Below, one piece after another: positions 4,959 to 7,406 of a stretch of 7,406 nucleotides of DNA. The stretch covers positions 1 through 7,406 of the forward strand of contig WQVT01000111.1 of the NCBI GenBank assembly GCA_009785715.1, written 5' to 3'. Under the pieces are notes generated by a model. That model did not search any database and was not told where the DNA came from. It saw nothing but the letters and a program-made list of their open reading frames with translations. Made by a program: the position numbers and the translations under genes. The DNA is from Acidimicrobiaceae bacterium (lineage in GTDB: Bacteria; Actinomycetota; Acidimicrobiia; Acidimicrobiales; Palsa-688). How positions within the stretch are numbered: the stretch's first letter is position 1; each line of letters starts with the position of its first letter.

Positions 4959-6341
4959 TTGCTTTCTCACGAGGACAACGAGCTGCTGTGCCGGGTCGGT
5001 CCCGGCACGCCGATGGGGAACCTGATGAGGGAGTACTGGATGCCGGCGCTTCCCTCCCGGGAGTTCCCCGAGCCCGACTGCCTGCCGAAGCGCATGCGCC
5101 TTCTGGGCGAGAACCTGGTGATGTTCCGGGACAGCCTCGGCCGGATGGGTGCGCTCGAGGAGTCGTGCCCGCATCGTGGGGCGACGCTGTACTTCGGCCG
5201 GAACGAGGAGGCGGGCCTTCGCTGTCCGTACCACGGGTGGAAGTTCGACGTCTTCGGCAATTGCCTGGAGACCCCGACCGAGCCGCCGGACCACACCAAC
5301 CTGCGCGACCACGTGAAGGCGCGCTCGTATCCGTGCCGCGAGGTCAACAAGATGATCTGGATCTACATGGGACCTCGCGAGACCCCGCCGCCGTTCCCGG
5401 AGTTCCCGATCAACCTCATCCCTGAGGAGAACTCGGGTGAGCCGATCATCATGATGGAGGAGGCGAACTACCTCCAGAACCTGGAGGGAGATCTCGACAC
5501 CTCGCATCTTGATTGGCTCCATAGCCGGCTGGCATTCGACGCGCCGCGACCGAAATACGGCAACCCGGGTTGGTGGAATCCCGACCCCGAACGGGTCACC
5601 CGCCTCGACGTTCACAAGACCAACTACGGGACGTTCTATTCCGGAATCCGCCGGTTGCCCGACGGGACGCTCTGGCACCGCATCAACCAGTTCATCTTCC
5701 CGTTCCACACGATGATCTCGGGCCAAAAGGGTGTCGGACTACGGAGCTTCGTGCCCCTCGACGACCACCACGCCATGCTCATCATGCACTCCGGCAACCT
5801 CGACGGCCCGTACAGCCCGGAGGTCAACGAGCGGGCCGACCGCTTCTTCGACGAGGTCGGGGGCTACCTCCCGCGTACGAACGACCCCCGCAGCTACTAC
5901 TTCACCGCAGCCAATCAGCGAAACGACTACACCCGCGATATGGAGGCTCAGCGCAATTCCCTGTACTGCGGGATCTACTTCGTCGGCAACCTCCAGGATC
6001 GGGCCATGACCGAGCTCATGACCGACGCCCGTGGCGCCGAGCCGATCTACGACCGGACCCGGGAGCACCTCGGGACCTCGGATCTGCAGGTCATCGCGGT
6101 TCGCCAGCAGCTGATCGAGGCTGCCGAAGCCCACCGCGACCGCGGGGAAGTGCCGGCCAACGTCGACGACGTCTCGCTCGATCGCATCCGCTCGGCGGAG
6201 CTGCACCTCGACGCGGAGGTCGACTGGGTCGAGGCGAGCAGCGAATATCGGGACTTCGATTCCGGCACCGAGACCGGCGCAGACCTGATCCCGTTCATCA
6301 GGCCGGGCAACGCGCCGAGCGCTCCTCTGCGAGCCGAGTAG
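4959..6341 (+). CDS. Rieske [2Fe-2S] aromatic-ring-hydroxylating oxygenase, alpha subunit (phthalate oxygenase-like)
   Basis: This 460-residue terminal oxygenase subunit would use electrons from a reductase or ferredoxin to activate O2 at a mononuclear iron for hydroxylation or demethylation of an aromatic or similar compound. The Rieske centre is complete: Cys70-x-His72 and Cys89-x2-His92 (CPHRG ... CPYHGWKFD). The catalytic iron site follows in NLEGDLDTSHLDWLH, with His183 and His188 as ligands and Asp180 as the bridging residue. Asp347 in NLQDRAM is the likely third ligand. The C-terminal half carries the family's DRTREHLGTSDLQVIAVR segment. The N-terminus MLSHEDNELLCRVGPGTPMG is the usual start of this subfamily, so the TTG at 4959 is right. 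Length is normal. No reductase, ferredoxin or beta subunit is adjacent, so electrons must come from elsewhere. It runs convergently into an ABC transporter ATPase with 10 bp between the ends. Substrate is not predictable; the family is secure. Confidence 0.95.
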   Translation: MLSHEDNELLCRVGPGTPMGNLMREYWMPALPSREFPEPDCLPKRMRLLGENLVMFRDSLGRMGALEESCPHRGATLYFGRNEEAGLRCPYHGWKFDVFGNCLETPTEPPDHTNLRDHVKARSYPCREVNKMIWIYMGPRETPPPFPEFPINLIPEENSGEPIIMMEEANYLQNLEGDLDTSHLDWLHSRLAFDAPRPKYGNPGWWNPDPERVTRLDVHKTNYGTFYSGIRRLPDGTLWHRINQFIFPFHTMISGQKGVGLRSFVPLDDHHAMLIMHSGNLDGPYSPEVNERADRFFDEVGGYLPRTNDPRSYYFTAANQRNDYTRDMEAQRNSLYCGIYFVGNLQDRAMTELMTDARGAEPIYDRTREHLGTSDLQVIAVRQQLIEAAEAHRDRGEVPANVDDVSLDRIRSAELHLDAEVDWVEASSEYRDFDSGTETGADLIPFIRPGNAPSAPLRAE

Positions 6342-6367
6342 GACTCGCAGCTCAGACCGCGGCTCGC
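6329..6367. terminator. Nested inverted repeats at the convergent Rieske/ABC gene ends
   Basis: GCGAGCC at 6329-6335 pairs with GGCTCGC at 6361-6367 (7 bp). Inside lies CGAGT-AGG-ACTCG at 6335-6347, which holds the TAG stop of the oxygenase. The TGA of the ABC gene (6352-6354) lies in the outer loop. The two stems share base 6335 and so compete slightly. No T tract is present on either strand. This is a possible bidirectional terminator; chance pairing in GC-rich DNA is a real alternative. Confidence 0.3.
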
Positions 6368-7406
6368 TCCTCGGGCTGGGTGAGCTCGAGCTGCCCGGAC
6401 ATGGCGTCGAAGTCGTACAGCTCGCCGTAGCGGCCCCAGTCGATCGCCGTGTCCAGCTGGGCCTGCGCCTCGTCCTCGCTGAACCCGCGCCGGAGCAGGT
6501 CGAGGAAGAAGCGCTCGTTCAGCGTCCCATCGGCCGTCGCCTCGAGCGCTCGCACGATGGCGCGCACGAGCGGGGCGCGCTCGCGGGCCTGTTTGGCGAA
6601 GATCGACTTCGAGGTGAGGATGTCGGCGTTCACCCACTGCTCGCCGGGCGCGGTCAGCTGGAGGTCGGCGTCTTCCACCTTGGCGAGGCCGAGGAGCTCC
6701 GCGGCGTCGGTGATTGGCAGCAGGTCGTCGACCTCGAACGTGAGCTCCTGCGCCAGCTCGGGCAGGTCGTCCCGGCCGCCCCGGTGGGCCAGGATCTCGA
6801 GGAGGCCGGCCATGCCGCCCACGCTGGCATGGGGAAGCGCCAGATCCGTCGGCGAGGCCATCGCCGGTTCGACCGCCGGGACCGGCGGGGCGGCGGCGGG
6901 GTCCTCACGGTTGGTCATGATCCCGTAGAGGCGATCGACAAGGGCCTCGAACTCGGGCGTGTGGCGATCCCGGGGCCGGGGGAGGTCGTCGGCGATCTCC
7001 GCCCGAACCCGGCCGGGATTGGAGGAGAGGACCAGGATGCGGTCCGCCATCTGGACGGCCTCTTCGATGTTGTGGGTGACGATCATGATCGCCTTGGTCG
7101 GGAACGGCGTGCTCCCCTCCCCCGCCCACAGGTTCAGAAGCTCGGTGCGCAGGTTCTCCGACGTCAGCACGTCGAGGGCGCTGAAGGGCTCGTCCATCAG
7201 CAGTGCGTCGGGGTGGACGACGAGCGCCCGGGCGAAGCCGACGCGCTGGCGCATCCCGCCGGAGAGCTCCTTCGGATAGGCGGACTCGAACCCGTCGAGG
7301 CCGATCACGTCGATGACCTCCAGCGCCCGGCGACGGCGCTCCTCCGGGGGCACGCCGCGGGCCTCGAGGCCCATCTCCACGTTGGTCTGCACGGTCAGCC
7401 ATGGCA
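6352..7406 (-). CDS. NitT/TauT-family ABC transporter ATP-binding protein with C-terminal AAA-associated domain (5' end outside window)
   Basis: This is the 3' portion of an ATPase energising import of nitrate, sulfonates, taurine, bicarbonate or similar anions. The frame stays open to the right edge, where PWLTV is the segment just after the Q-loop, so the Walker A motif and N-terminus are missing from the window. Counting from the GTG codon at 7392, the signature LSGGMRQR is at 43-50, Walker B LLMDEP at 64-69 (Asp67, Glu68), the D-loop SALD at 71-74 and the switch His107 in IVTHNIEEA. After NPGRV comes a Pro/Ala-rich linker (about 163-187). A second domain of about 135 residues follows, matching the AAA-associated C-terminal domain (PF09821-like) found on a subset of these ATPases: VGGMAGLLEILA, then LPITDAAELLGLA, then DILTSKSIFAKQ, then WGRYGELYDFD. 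That domain may sense ligand or regulate transport; this is not established. Partner permease and binding protein are expected to the right. Confidence 0.93.
   Translation of the reverse strand, partial: PWLTVQTNVEMGLEARGVPPEERRRRALEVIDVIGLDGFESAYPKELSGGMRQRVGFARALVVHPDALLMDEPFSALDVLTSENLRTELLNLWAGEGSTPFPTKAIMIVTHNIEEAVQMADRILVLSSNPGRVRAEIADDLPRPRDRHTPEFEALVDRLYGIMTNREDPAAAPPVPAVEPAMASPTDLALPHASVGGMAGLLEILAHRGGRDDLPELAQELTFEVDDLLPITDAAELLGLAKVEDADLQLTAPGEQWVNADILTSKSIFAKQARERAPLVRAIVRALEATADGTLNERFFLDLLRRGFSEDEAQAQLDTAIDWGRYGELYDFDAMSGQLELTQPEERAAV

Noticed and set aside
4731..5726. 331-codon minus-strand frame across the Rieske gene start
   Set aside because: It is antisense to an unmistakable Rieske domain, and its product is Arg/Val/Asp-rich without motifs.

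Overview
The window looks like a chromosomal segment of a high-GC actinomycete-type bacterium (Actinomycetota; an uncultured Acidimicrobiia- or Thermoleophilia-like lineage would fit, but I cannot place it by sequence alone). The grounds are strong G/C preference at third codon positions, a PPOX-class protein of the type common in F420-using actinobacteria, a typical actinobacterial M20 metallo-hydrolase, and gaps between genes of only a few bases. No rRNA, tRNA, CRISPR array or insertion sequence was recognised.

Layout from left to right. Positions 1-463 hold no credible gene; they carry hairpins and three copies of a TGAGTGAT-type motif. A small PPOX/split-beta-barrel flavin- or F420-binding protein (464-922, minus) starts almost back-to-back with an M20 metallo-hydrolase (934-2268, plus). 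The M20 gene ends inside a 10-bp tandem repeat array. It is followed 61 bp later by a 666-residue alpha/beta-hydrolase-domain protein (2330-4330, plus), whose start codon sits in the loop of a perfect 7-bp hairpin. Facing it tail to tail is a 111-residue DksA/TraR-like protein (4338-4673, minus) that has lost all four zinc-binding cysteines. A 285-bp divergent promoter region follows, then a Rieske aromatic-ring-hydroxylating oxygenase alpha subunit (4959-6341, plus, TTG start). This is convergent with the 3' part of a NitT/TauT-type ABC transporter ATPase carrying a C-terminal AAA-associated domain (6352 to the right edge, minus; its 5' end lies outside).

How the genes may work together is inference. 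The Rieske oxygenase, the M20 amidohydrolase/peptidase and the alpha/beta hydrolase are all catabolic enzyme types, and the ABC ATPase belongs to a family that imports small organic or inorganic anions. The region therefore resembles a loose degradative neighbourhood. Only the M20 and alpha/beta hydrolase genes are arranged as a plausible operon. No ferredoxin or reductase partner for the oxygenase is visible.

I do not see a clear-cut new multi-gene system. The most unusual items are the cysteine-free DksA/TraR homologue, in which the substituted positions keep the spacing of the zinc ligands and a DxxDxA motif sits at the E. coli spacing, and the structures around start and stop codons (start codon in a tetraloop, 10-bp repeat array on a stop codon, and hairpins holding one or both stop codons at gene ends).
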